The notes under the pieces were generated by a model that was given only the letters and a program-made list of their open reading frames with translations, was not told where the DNA came from and did no database searches. A stretch of DNA of 59,441 bases from Edaphobacter aggregans DSM 19364 (GTDB taxonomy: Bacteria; Acidobacteriota; Terriglobia; Terriglobales; Acidobacteriaceae): the NCBI RefSeq assembly GCF_000745965.1, contig NZ_JQKI01000041.1, positions 1 through 59,441 on the forward strand, written 5' to 3'. The position numbers were made by a program, and so were the translations under genes. This document shows, in pieces, positions 1-8,323 of the stretch. The stretch's first letter is position 1. Each line of letters starts with the position of its first letter.

Positions 1-2
1 CG

Positions 3-296
3 CGTGAGATGAATGTCACTCCGCATGTTACGAAGAACGAGAAGGGCCGCCGTAGCAATCTGGATCGGCGGACCACACGCCAGCCTGGTTATGGCATCAG
101 CCTCAGCCGCAGATGGCTGGTTGAGAGAGGCTTTGGTTGGCTGAAGCAGATCGGACCACTGCGCCAGGTCAAGCTGCGTGGCCTGGAGAAGGTGGACTGG
201 CTGTTCGTCTTCAGCTGCGCCGCCCACAACCTGATCCGGCTGCCCAGGCTCATCGCGCAACGACAGCATGGGAGGTTCAGGGAGCAGTGCGCCTGA
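3..296 (+). CDS. DDE transposase, C-terminal fragment (IS5/IS1182-like)
   Basis: The reading frame is open to the left window edge, so only the C-terminal ~97 residues are seen. The segment RRWLVERGFGWLK with following CAAHNLIRLPRL is typical of the end of IS5/IS1182-group DDE transposases, where the Glu of VERGFGWLK is the expected last acidic residue of the catalytic triad. No terminal inverted repeat could be identified between the stop and the tRNA gene. The rest of the element lies outside the window, so its integrity is unknown. Confidence 0.75.
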   Translation, partial: REMNVTPHVTKNEKGRRSNLDRRTTRQPGYGISLSRRWLVERGFGWLKQIGPLRQVKLRGLEKVDWLFVFSCAAHNLIRLPRLIAQRQHGRFREQCA

Positions 297-641
297 AACC
301 CGGCGCGGCCTCCGGGAGCGATTCCCGGAGGCCAAGCAATGCCCCGTGAATACAGCCGAAATACCACTTACAAACAAACTGCATCGGCGACAGAGCGCCA
401 ATCCCCACGGAATCCGCACCGCCGTGGTCAAATTCAACAAGCTCTTAGAGAAGCTAGTCTGAAGACGTTCGAACGGATCGCGACGGCGGCGACGCAATTA
501 CCTTCGCGCACCTGCCTGCAAATGTCGGCGTTTCGGAAATTTCGTGGGCCGTTAGCCTGACAGGCTAGCGGCATGCATTCCGCAGTTCAAATCTACCAAA
601 GGGTGCGCTCGTAAATTATTGAAAGGAAAAAACTAAGTAAA
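297..641. other. Intergenic gap between transposase fragment and tRNA-Pro
   Basis: I see no convincing gene here. A short perfect palindrome (TAGCCTG A CAGGCTA) lies near position 557 and could act as a terminator or be part of insertion-element debris. Small open frames lack a credible ribosome binding site. Confidence 0.5.
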
Positions 642-718
<77 letters not shown>

Positions 719-928
719 ACTTGTGATGCGGTGGGTGCCGGAGAGAGGAGCGTCCGCGATGCTCAGGGTGGCGGGCGAGGTTCGGGATCGCCGCGTGCTG
801 CCTGCTGGAGCGCTGTTTCCGACTGAATTAGTTTAGCAGATATTTTCGGTCGCGGGACGTGGAGAGCGGCAGGAAGAAAGGAGGGGGAGGAGTCCCTAGT
901 GTTCTCCTCCCCGAGTACATCAAGGTTG

Positions 929-3175
929 CTACTGCGCCGGTATGGTGAGGGTGACGGTCTGCTGCGGCGCGGCGAAGGTGAGGCTGGTTCCGGTGACCAC
1001 TACGGTGTAGCTGGTGGTCTGGGTCGCCGCAGCGTTAGCAGGGGTGGAGCCTCCGGCCCCGCAGCCGGTGAGGCCGGCGAGCGCAATGGTGAAGGCTACG
1101 AGGGTAAGGAGAGTGAGGGTGTGTCCGCCGGTGCGCTTGCGCCGTCGGAGGGTGGAGAGAAGGACGCCGAGGGCGGGGAGTTCAAAGGGGAAGACGGCCG
1201 TGGCGGCGAGGGGGGCGAGGCCGGCCGTTGGAGATGGTTGCGCAAGCGAGGCGTGGGTTGTTGGCGTGGTGATGGTGAGAGTGACGTTTGCGGCGCTGCC
1301 GGGGGCGAGCGTGGGGTTCGAGCTGAAGGCGCAGGAGCCGCCGGCGGGCAGGCCACCGCAGGAGAACGCAACGGTTCCGGAGAAGATGCCGATGGAGTTG
1401 AGGGTGAGTTGGTAGACGGACTGTCCGGCGCTGCGTGCGGCGGGGACGGGCTGGGAGGCGGCGAGGGTGAAGCTGCCGGTGGCTGCGGTGATGGTCTCGT
1501 CGAGGACGGCAGCGCTGGTGGTGTAGTTGGCCGTGTCGCGGAAGATGGCTGCGATGACGTGGTCTCCGACGGCGAGCGAGGAGGTGGAGAAAAAGGCAGC
1601 CCCAGCAGAGCTGAGGGTGGAGGTCCCGAGGAGCTTCGTGCCGTTGTCGTAGAAGGCCACGACTCCGGCGGGGGTCCCGGCTGCGGAGGTGACGCTGGCG
1701 GAGAAGGTGACGGTCGAGCCTGCGACTGGGGACGCGGAGGAAGAGTTGAGCGCGGTGGACGTGGCGGCGGGGTCGATCTCGAGTGTGCCGGGGTGGATGG
1801 TGACGGCGTAGCTGGCAGCCGAGGGTCCGGAGACGGTGGCCGTGATGGCGTAGCGTCCGCTTGCGGATCGGGCGGTGGCGGCGGTGGAGTAGGTGATGAC
1901 GAGGGTGTCGCCGATCTTCTCGGTGGGGAGCGCGCCGGTCACGGTTCCGGTGAACTCGGGGTTGGGGGAGCCGTAGAGCCGGCTGGCGCTCGATACGTCG
2001 ATGGTGAGGGGAGCGAGCGTGGGAGCGAGGCGGCGGAGGATGTTGTTGCCGGAGTCGGCGAGGACGATGGCTCCGAGGCGATCGACGGCGAGACCGCGCG
2101 GCGCGTAGAGCGGGACGGAGGTTGCGGGCGCGCCGTCCTGGGAGGAGGTGTAGGGGCCGGCGGCTCCGTTGGGAAGGCCGACGATGAGGGTGAGGGCGGT
2201 GGCGCCGGGGGCGAGGGAGACGACGGTGTCTGGGCTGGATTGGGTGATCAGCAGCGAGCCTGTTGGCGTTAGGGCGAGTCCGTAAGGGTTGCGCAGTGTG
2301 GTGAGCGATGTGCCGGTGCCGTCGCTGGCGCACTGACCGGCGGCGGTCTCGAGTGCGGCGAGGCCGATGAGGATGCGGACGCACTGGTTTCCGGTGTCGG
2401 CGATGTAGAGGTTGTTTGCGGCAGAGTCGAAGGCGAGGCCGGTGGGGTGGTCGAGGCGCGCGATGCCGGAGATGTTGGGGCAGAGGGTGAGGTGGGCCGA
2501 GGGTGTTCCGGCGATGAGGCAGGCATCGGAGGGGCCGAAGGAGGCGGCGTGGCGGATGACCTGATAGGCCGGAGCGCTGGAGGTGGTGCCTGGGCTCTGG
2601 CTGGCGACGTAGAGGTTTCCGCTTGAGTCGAGGGCGAGGCCCTGGGGGTTTGGGGTGATGGATGCAGAGGCGTCGGCTCCGCAGGTCCCGGCGACGGTGG
2701 TGAGCGAGGCGGTTCCGGTGGACCCGGGGGCAAGGGAGCGGATGCAGTGGTGGAGCGAATCGGCGATATAGAGGCGGCCGGCGGCGTCGAGGGCGAGGCC
2801 GGTGGGGTGGGAAAGACCCTGCGAGGGTGAGGGAGCGAGATTGGAGGCGATGTCACAGGTGTCCGGGCTGTCTGAGGTGTCGAGGCCGGCGATGGTTGTG
2901 ATGTTGCCGGAGGGGTCGATGCGCCGGACGCAGTTGTTGCCGGTGTCGGAGAGATACTGGTTGCCGGTGGCGTCGAGGAGGACGACTGTCGGGGCGTTGA
3001 GGTTGATGGAGGCGGCGAGGCCCTGGTCGCCGTTGAAGACAGAGGGGCCACCGCCGGCCCAGCGCGTGATGGCCGGTGCGGCGGCGACCTGTGAAAAGAG
3101 GAGAGATGGAAAGAGCAGCAGGGCGATGGCGGCGAGAGTTGCAACTTCGTAGCCGCGGGTACGAGGGTAAGCCAT
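929..3175 (-). CDS. Secreted NHL-repeat / Ig-like domain protein
   Basis: About 748 residues. The chosen ATG at 3175 has AGGAG just upstream and starts a signal peptide (MAYPRTRGYE then a hydrophobic stretch ending near FSQVAAA). A further open frame upstream to 3364 lacks signal character. Residues ~35-385 carry repeated NHL-type beta-propeller units (patterns such as GLALDAAGRLYIAD and GLAVDRLGAIVLADSGNN). An MBG-like module follows (RLYGSPNPEF), then a Big_3_5-like Ig fold (VTFSASVTSAAGTPAG). The C-terminus has a hydrophobic segment, a basic cluster RRRKR, a second hydrophobic segment with GCGAGG, and a short Thr-rich beta tail. A surface or extracellular binding/scaffold role is inferred; no enzyme motif is visible. 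Confidence 0.75.
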   Translation of the reverse strand: MAYPRTRGYEVATLAAIALLLFPSLLFSQVAAAPAITRWAGGGPSVFNGDQGLAASINLNAPTVVLLDATGNQYLSDTGNNCVRRIDPSGNITTIAGLDTSDSPDTCDIASNLAPSPSQGLSHPTGLALDAAGRLYIADSLHHCIRSLAPGSTGTASLTTVAGTCGADASASITPNPQGLALDSSGNLYVASQSPGTTSSAPAYQVIRHAASFGPSDACLIAGTPSAHLTLCPNISGIARLDHPTGLAFDSAANNLYIADTGNQCVRILIGLAALETAAGQCASDGTGTSLTTLRNPYGLALTPTGSLLITQSSPDTVVSLAPGATALTLIVGLPNGAAGPYTSSQDGAPATSVPLYAPRGLAVDRLGAIVLADSGNNILRRLAPTLAPLTIDVSSASRLYGSPNPEFTGTVTGALPTEKIGDTLVITYSTAATARSASGRYAITATVSGPSAASYAVTIHPGTLEIDPAATSTALNSSSASPVAGSTVTFSASVTSAAGTPAGVVAFYDNGTKLLGTSTLSSAGAAFFSTSSLAVGDHVIAAIFRDTANYTTSAAVLDETITAATGSFTLAASQPVPAARSAGQSVYQLTLNSIGIFSGTVAFSCGGLPAGGSCAFSSNPTLAPGSAANVTLTITTPTTHASLAQPSPTAGLAPLAATAVFPFELPALGVLLSTLRRRKRTGGHTLTLLTLVAFTIALAGLTGCGAGGSTPANAAATQTTSYTVVVTGTSLTFAAPQQTVTLTIPAQ

Positions 3176-3576
3176 GGCAGATCTCCTAGGGTTCGGATGG
3201 TGCAAAGTGCTGCAAGGTAAGGCTTTGTCGTCTGGGTTGTTCTTTGCCTGGCGCGAGGCCCGGGAGGCTCTTGGTGTTTTGGGGCCTCGCGTCGGCTGCA
3301 ACTTTCGTTGCAGGGCGGATGCCAAAGGCGGATCAAGTGGCATATTTCTGCAGAGTCTGTGCAAAACAAGGGACCGAATCCGGTTTTTGGGTGAAGACGG
3401 GTATGGATGGCCCTTGGAGTGACCAAAGCAGCTCGTTCGGAACGGGTTACGGCTGACAAGGGTGTGAAAAGTTTTGCCACTTGGCGCGGACGAGGGAGTG
3501 GAAAATGTTTTTCCCTTGGTTCATGGGAGGCAGCTTCTTATGCGCGAAATCGGAGGCCGTTGGCCGCGGAGGACGG

Positions 3577-3605
3577 TTGCGGGGCGGCGATTGGACCTCT
3601 ATAGT
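3577..3605 (+). promoter_or_regulatory. Sigma70-like promoter of the cys leader/operon
   Basis: TTGCGG at 3577-3582 and TATAGT at 3600-3605 are separated by exactly 17 bases. TATAGT matches the -10 consensus at five of six positions. Initiation 7-9 bases downstream would start the transcript at about 3612-3614, right at the ATG (3615) of the Cys-rich ORF, making that ORF leaderless or nearly so. Seen by eye only; no mapped start site. Confidence 0.5.
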
Positions 3606-3614
3606 GAGAGGGAG

Positions 3615-3689
3615 ATGTTGGCTTTTGCTCAGCGCGCTTGTTGTTGTTGCCGGACGCTCCCCCTGTGTCCGTGTCGTTGTTCGTGCTGA
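3615..3689 (+). CDS. Cys-rich leader peptide, putative cysteine attenuator
   Basis: A 24-codon ORF beginning MLAFAQRA, followed by CCCC, then RTLPLCPCRCSC and TGA: 8 of 24 residues are Cys, with four consecutive Cys codons (TGT TGT TGT TGC). It starts within a few bases of the predicted transcription start and ends 99 nt before cysD, the first gene of sulfate assimilation. Immediately after its stop is a pyrimidine tract (CCCCTCTCC, 3695-3703), and CCTCT at 3725-3729 can pair either with AGAGG at 3737-3741 or, with one wobble, with the cysD Shine-Dalgarno GGAGG at 3773-3777. Poly-Cys leaderless ORFs act as cysteine-responsive attenuators in mycobacteria; the same role here is inference. Confidence 0.6.
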   Translation: MLAFAQRACCCCRTLPLCPCRCSC

Positions 3690-3788
3690 CGCGACCCCTC
3701 TCCTTCCTTTCAGACAACTGATTTCCTCTTGAGCACAGAGGCCTGTGGTGCAGCTTTCGCGCAGGACCCTCTGGAGGTGACGACTCCA

Positions 3789-4727
3789 ATGACTTCCATT
3801 GCTGTTGAAACGGACACAACTCTGGGCCCGGCGAGGCTGAACCATCTGCAGGCTCTTGAGGCGGAGAGCATCGCGATTCTGCGGGAGGCGGTGGCGGAGT
3901 TTGCGCGGCCGGTGATGCTGTATTCGATCGGCAAGGATTCGAGCGTGATGCTGCGGCTGGCGCAGAAGGCGTTTTATCCGGGGAAGATTCCGTTTCCGCT
4001 GCTGCATGTGGACACGAGCTACAAGTTTCCCGAGATGATTGCGTTTCGCGATGCGTATGCGAAGGAGATCGGCGCGGAGCTGATCGTGCACCGCAACGAA
4101 GAGGCGATTGCGGCGGGGGCGAATCCTTACACGCTGGGGACGCAGAGCTGCTGCGGGCTGCTGAAGACGCGGAGCCTGCTGGATGCCCTCGCCGAGGGCG
4201 GGTTCGACGCGGCGTTCGGCGGTGCGCGGCGCGACGAGGAGAAGAGCCGAGCGAAGGAGAGGGTGTACAGCTTTCGCGATGCCGCGGGGCAGTGGGACCC
4301 GAAGAATCAGCGGCCGGAGCTTTGGAGCCTGTACAACTCGCGGCTGAGGAAGGGCGAGAGCATACGGGTGTTTCCGCTGTCGAACTGGACGGAGCTGGAT
4401 ATATGGCTTTATCTGCACGCGGAGAAGATTCCGATCGTTCCGCTGTACTTTGCGAGGGAGCGGCCGCTGGTGGTGCGCGGTGGGCAGATGACGCTCTATC
4501 ACGACGGAATGAAGCTGCTGCCCGGAGAGGAAGTCGAGAGGGTGAAGGTAAGGATGCGCTCGCTGGGCTGCCTGCCGTGCACGGGCGCGATGCGCAGCGA
4601 GGCGGACACGCTGCCGAAGATTATCGAAGAGCTGCAGACGTTCCGCAGGAGCGAACGGGAGAATCGCGCCATCGACCATGACGAGGAAGGGTCGATGGAG
4701 GTGAAGAAGCGGGAGGGCTACTTCTAA
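3789..4727 (+). CDS. cysD: Sulfate adenylyltransferase subunit 2 (CysD)
   Basis: 312 residues, close to the usual ~300. The ATP-pyrophosphatase loop [13 protein letters not shown], the segments [15 protein letters not shown] and [17 protein letters not shown], and the ending VKKREGYF are diagnostic for CysD, which with CysN makes adenylyl-sulfate (APS) from sulfate and ATP in the cytoplasm. The start at 3789 is preferred because GGAGGTGA ends 8 bases upstream; an in-frame ATG at 3729 lacks one. Its stop overlaps the cysN start (TAATG). First structural gene of cysD-cysN-cysH, behind the Cys-rich leader. Confidence 0.95.
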   Translation: MTSIAVETDTTLGPARLNHLQALEAESIAILREAVAEFARPVMLYSIGKDSSVMLRLAQKAFYPGKIPFPLLHVDTSYKFPEMIAFRDAYAKEIGAELIVHRNEEAIAAGANPYTLGTQSCCGLLKTRSLLDALAEGGFDAAFGGARRDEEKSRAKERVYSFRDAAGQWDPKNQRPELWSLYNSRLRKGESIRVFPLSNWTELDIWLYLHAEKIPIVPLYFARERPLVVRGGQMTLYHDGMKLLPGEEVERVKVRMRSLGCLPCTGAMRSEADTLPKIIEELQTFRRSERENRAIDHDEEGSMEVKKREGYF

Positions 4728-6394
4728 TGCAGGGAACAGGGAACAGGGAACAGGGAGTAGAAGGCACGACGCTTGGATTTGAGGAGTTTCTGGAGGCGCA
4801 TCTGGGGCAGGAGATGCTGCGGTTCACGACGGCCGGGAGCGTGGATGACGGCAAGAGCACGCTGATCGGGCGGCTGCTGCACGACACCAAGAGCGTGTAT
4901 GAGGATCAGCTGGCCGCGGTGAAGAAGAGTCGCGTGAATCGCGCGGCGAACGGGCACGTGGATCTGTCCCTGCTAACCGATGGGCTGAAGGCGGAGCGCG
5001 AGCAGGGCATCACGATCGATGTGGCGTACCGGTATTTCTCGACGTCGCGAAGGAAGTTCATCATCGCGGACACGCCGGGGCATGAGCAGTACACACGCAA
5101 CATGGCGACGGGGGCTTCGACGGCGGATGTGGCGGTGGTGCTGATCGACGCGAAGGCGTATCTGCGCGAGGGCGGATTGCTGCCGCAGTCGCGCAGGCAC
5201 ACCTACATTGCTTCGCTGTTGGGAATCCCGCATGTGGTTGCTGCGGTGAACAAGATGGACCTGGTCGGCTATGCGGAGGAGACGTTCGCGGCGATTCGCG
5301 GGGAGTTTGTGGAGTTTGCCTCGCGGCTGGGCTTGAAGAGCGTGACGGTGATTCCAGTGAGTGCGCTGGAGGGCGATAACGTTGTTGCGCCGAGCGCGGA
5401 GATGAGGTGGTACGACGGGCCGACGTTGCTGGAGTTTCTGGAGACGGTACCGCTGGCCACGGGCGGGCAGGATGGTCCGCTTCGGTTTCCGGTGCAGCTG
5501 GTGCAGCGGCCGGATGCGAGTTTTCGCGGGTTTGCCGGACAGGTGGCGCGTGGTGTGCTGCGCGCTGGTGACCGAGTGACGGCGCTGCCTTCGCGGCGCG
5601 AGACGGTAGTGAAGCGCATCGTCACCTGGGACGGTGATCTTCCGGCTGCAGCTTACCCGCAGAGCGTAACGGTGGAACTTGAGGACGAGATTGACCTGAG
5701 CCGTGGCGAGATGCTGGTTGCGGCGGAGGGCGGGCACGGCACGCCGGAGATCTCCCGGCATCTGCGCACGATGGTGGTGTGGATGCACGAGGAGCCGCTG
5801 GTGGTGGGGCGGACCTACGTGGCGAAGCACACCACACGCACGGTGCGGGCGACCGTAAAGGCGATTCGTTATCGCGTGGACGTGGGATCGCTGGAGCAGG
5901 GGCAGGCGGAGGAGCTGGCGATGAACGAGATCGCCGAGGTGGAGCTGGAGACGAATCTGCCGCTGTTCTTCGATGCTTATGCCGAGAGCAGGACTACGGG
6001 CTCGATGATCCTGATCGATGGCGTGACGAATGCGACCGTTGGCGCGGCGATGATCGTGGGCGCGGCGGAGGCAGCTGATAACGAGCACGTGAGGGCCACC
6101 CTGGTGCTTGTGCCGGGGAGGCCGCAGCTGGCAGAGCGGGTTCGTGAGGCGCTGGAGCTACGGTTGCAGCGAGTGGCGATGATCGACGATGCACTGATTC
6201 CAGACGATGCTTTGGTGCCCGTTGTTCGGGCGCTTGGACTGGCAGGCGTGACGGCGATCACGGCGCGGGAGTTCTCGGCGGAGAGGCTGGCCGAGGTGGT
6301 TCGTGCGGTTGAGGGATTCGCCGGCGGGGCGGTCGTGGTGGGAGAAGGTTTGCATGAGGACGAGGTTCTGCGTCTTGCGGGAGTGATGGAATGA
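4727..6394 (+). CDS. cysN: Sulfate adenylyltransferase subunit 1, GTPase (CysN), extended C-terminus
   Basis: 555 residues. GTPase motifs are clear: GSVDDGKSTLIGRLL (P-loop), DTPGHEQYTRNM (switch II) and NKMD. EF-Tu-like beta-barrel domains follow. CysN couples GTP hydrolysis to APS synthesis with CysD. The ATG overlaps the cysD stop and has GGGAGGG 9 bases upstream; the codons right after it are formed by a heptamer repeat. CysN proteins are usually ~430-475 residues. Here ~100 extra C-terminal residues (from about LVLVPGRPQLAERV) do not contain the Walker A motif expected of a fused CysC APS kinase, so this is a different or degenerate domain. The stop overlaps the cysH start. Confidence 0.93.
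   Translation: MQGTGNREQGVEGTTLGFEEFLEAHLGQEMLRFTTAGSVDDGKSTLIGRLLHDTKSVYEDQLAAVKKSRVNRAANGHVDLSLLTDGLKAEREQGITIDVAYRYFSTSRRKFIIADTPGHEQYTRNMATGASTADVAVVLIDAKAYLREGGLLPQSRRHTYIASLLGIPHVVAAVNKMDLVGYAEETFAAIRGEFVEFASRLGLKSVTVIPVSALEGDNVVAPSAEMRWYDGPTLLEFLETVPLATGGQDGPLRFPVQLVQRPDASFRGFAGQVARGVLRAGDRVTALPSRRETVVKRIVTWDGDLPAAAYPQSVTVELEDEIDLSRGEMLVAAEGGHGTPEISRHLRTMVVWMHEEPLVVGRTYVAKHTTRTVRATVKAIRYRVDVGSLEQGQAEELAMNEIAEVELETNLPLFFDAYAESRTTGSMILIDGVTNATVGAAMIVGAAEAADNEHVRATLVLVPGRPQLAERVREALELRLQRVAMIDDALIPDDALVPVVRALGLAGVTAITAREFSAERLAEVVRAVEGFAGGAVVVGEGLHEDEVLRLAGVME
4730..4757 (+). repeat. Heptanucleotide tandem repeat at the start of cysN
   Basis: Three exact CAGGGAA units and a fourth, CAGGGAG, begin directly after the cysN ATG. 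The unit length is not a multiple of three, so gain or loss of one copy would shift the cysN frame, and an adjacent TAG would then terminate it in one frame. Tandem heptamers of this kind are known as STRR sequences in cyanobacteria. Confidence 0.85.
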
Positions 6395-7086
6395 GTGTGA
6401 TCGAAGCAACGGTGGACTACGAAGCGTTAGCTGCCGAGGAGTTGGTGGCGCAAGTTGCGCAGGCCGCGGCGAAAGGCTCGGTGTGTCTGACGTCTAGCTT
6501 TCAGACGGAGGATATGGTCGCGCTGCATATGCTCCGGCGGCACCTGCCGGATGTTCCGGTGATCTTTCTGGAGACGGGATATCACTTCGCGGAGGTGATC
6601 GAGTATCGCGATCGCATGACGAGAGAGTGGGGGCTGAACCTGGTGAACGCTTTGCCTACGACCACGGTGAAGGAGTTTGAAGGACAGTTCGGCAAGCTGC
6701 ACATCGTTGAGCCGGCGGCGTGCTGCCAGGCGCGTAAGGTGGAGCCGCTGATGCGGTCGCTGGAGCCGTTCGACTGGTGGTTTACGGGTTTGCGCAGGGA
6801 GCAGTCGCCGACGCGGGCTGGATTGAAGAAGGTTGAAGATCATAGGCTTCCTACGGGACGGCACCTGAAGAAGGTGAGCGTGCTGGCGGACTGGGACTGG
6901 GCGCAAGTGACCGAATATGCAGAGCGGGAGGGGATTCCACAGCTGCCGCTCTATGCTCGCGGATATACCAGCATCGGGTGCGAGCCGTGCACGGCGATTC
7001 CGGAGGCGGGTGCGGATGCGCGGAGTGGACGCTGGGGTGGAAAGAAGCTGGAGTGCGGCATCCACACGTTTTCGGAGAAGGCATAG
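6391..7086 (+). CDS. cysH: Assimilatory APS reductase (CysH family, Fe-S type)
   Basis: 231 residues, overlapping the cysN stop (ATGA) with GGGAG upstream. SSFQTEDMV forms the nucleotide-binding loop. Cys111-Cys112 (CCQARKVEPL) and Cys197/Cys200 (GCEPC) match the four ligands of the [4Fe-4S] cluster that marks APS-reducing rather than PAPS-reducing enzymes. Cys222 in ECGIH is the catalytic residue. It reduces APS to sulfite and AMP using thioredoxin-type donors. The absence of cysC and a CysC domain nearby fits an APS, not PAPS, route. Sulfite reductase is not in the window. Confidence 0.93.
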   Translation: MSVIEATVDYEALAAEELVAQVAQAAAKGSVCLTSSFQTEDMVALHMLRRHLPDVPVIFLETGYHFAEVIEYRDRMTREWGLNLVNALPTTTVKEFEGQFGKLHIVEPAACCQARKVEPLMRSLEPFDWWFTGLRREQSPTRAGLKKVEDHRLPTGRHLKKVSVLADWDWAQVTEYAEREGIPQLPLYARGYTSIGCEPCTAIPEAGADARSGRWGGKKLECGIHTFSEKA

Positions 7087-7113
7087 AGTACGGAGTAAAA
7101 GCAACTGCAAAGG

Positions 7114-7150
7114 CGAAATGCGGGGGTTCTTCGCTTCGCTCAGAATGACG
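7114..7150 (+). repeat. Dispersed hairpin repeat, copy 1
   Basis: The core TTCTTCGCTTCGCTCAGAA followed by TGACG lies between cysH and xdhC, preceded by CGAAATGCGGGGG. The core recurs near 13480, 13547, 13841 (divergent), 15460 and 32341. It sits close behind a gene end and may work as a processing or termination hairpin. Confidence 0.75.
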
Positions 7151-7210
7151 ACAAAAACGCAATGCGAGCTGTGGTTGGCTGGAGTGCTTGGTGAGGACTA
7201 AGCTCTTTCC

Positions 7211-8323
7211 ATGATGGAGCGGCGGCAGATCGTCGGGCTTTGGCGACGGGGTGGGGCTCGTGTGCTGGTGACTGTGGTGCGGGTGGAGGGATCGAGTTAT
7301 CGGAGGCCCGGCGCGAGGCTGCTGCTGGGGCGGGCGGGAGCGTACGCCGGGACGATCAGCGGCGGATGCCTGGAGACCGAGGTCACGCGCAAGGCGGAGT
7401 GGAAGGTACGCGAGGGCGCGGTGGTGGAGCGCTACTCGACGATGTTCGATGACACCGCGGAGGTTCCGTATGGGCTGGGTTGCGGCGGAGTAGTGGATCT
7501 GCTGCTGGAGCCGGTGGAGACTCCGGAGTGTGCGGCGCTGCTGCATGCAATGGAGCGTGCGCTTGGTGGGGAGCGATCGACTGTGGTGACGTGGTTTCCG
7601 GGAGAAGGGAGGTCGCTGCGAAGAGTGGTTCTGGGAGCAGGCGGCGAGGTTGTGTTTGCAAGCGAAGGGCTGGGAGAGAAGAAGCTTGCGTGCGCGCAGG
7701 GGCTGCGGCCGGGAGAGGAGTACGAGGGCCGGTTTGTGGAGGAGATGTGCGGGCCGCAGAGGCTCTTTGTGCTGGGAGCGGGGGATGATGCGAAGCCGCT
7801 GGTTGCCATGGCGGCGATGATGGGATGGAGCGTGATCGTTGCGGATGGCAGGGCGCATCTGGCGCGGGCGGAGCGGTTCGCAGAGGCAGAGCGCGTGGTG
7901 GCGCTGGCGGACGATGGCGTGACGAGGCTGGGAATCGGCGCAGACGACGCTGTTGTGGTGATGACGCATAGCTATGAGCAGGACCGCGGGCTGCTGGCTG
8001 CACTGCTTCCGATTGCGCCGCGATACCTGGGACTGCTGGGTGCGCGGCACAGAAGCTCGTTGCTGGTGAGCGAGGTGGCGGCGATGACGGGGTTGGCGGT
8101 GGAAGCGTGCTGCGAGAGGATATGGGCTCCTGTGGGGCTGGATCTCGGAGGCGATGGGCCGGAGGCGATCGCGCTGGCGGTGATGGCGGAGGCGCAGGCG
8201 GCGTGCATGGGCAAGCTTGGGGGTTCACGACGGCTGTCAGCGGTGGACGTCGCGAGGCATGTGCGCGAGGGAGGGGCTTCGCGGTACCTGCAGACGCAGT
8301 GCGCGATGGATGAGGCGCGGTGA
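7211..8323 (+). CDS. XdhC/CoxI family molybdoenzyme maturation factor
   Basis: 370 residues. The N-terminal XdhC domain shows GSSYRRPGARLL and TISGGCLE, with a GLGCGG motif near residue 94. The C-terminal half is a Rossmann-like domain (LFVLGAGDDAKPLVAMA, later THSYEQDRGLL and YLGLLGARHRSSLL). XdhC proteins bind molybdenum cofactor and insert it, often in sulfurated form, into xanthine dehydrogenase-type enzymes. Its stop overlaps the GTG of the MocA-like gene, so both are probably one operon. No xanthine or CO dehydrogenase subunits are in the window, so the client enzyme is unknown. A second ATG at 7214 is an equally possible start. Confidence 0.85.
   Translation: MMERRQIVGLWRRGGARVLVTVVRVEGSSYRRPGARLLLGRAGAYAGTISGGCLETEVTRKAEWKVREGAVVERYSTMFDDTAEVPYGLGCGGVVDLLLEPVETPECAALLHAMERALGGERSTVVTWFPGEGRSLRRVVLGAGGEVVFASEGLGEKKLACAQGLRPGEEYEGRFVEEMCGPQRLFVLGAGDDAKPLVAMAAMMGWSVIVADGRAHLARAERFAEAERVVALADDGVTRLGIGADDAVVVMTHSYEQDRGLLAALLPIAPRYLGLLGARHRSSLLVSEVAAMTGLAVEACCERIWAPVGLDLGGDGPEAIALAVMAEAQAACMGKLGGSRRLSAVDVARHVREGGASRYLQTQCAMDEAR

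Noticed and set aside
899..2272. Long Gly-rich plus-strand frame opposite the NHL protein
   Set aside because: It is an antisense shadow caused by GC-rich third positions; the minus-strand frame has a signal peptide, ribosome site and recognisable repeats.
4727..6394. CysN-CysC fusion
   Set aside because: The length suggested a fused APS kinase, but no Walker A motif is present in the C-terminal 100 residues and CysH has the Fe-S cysteines of an APS reductase.
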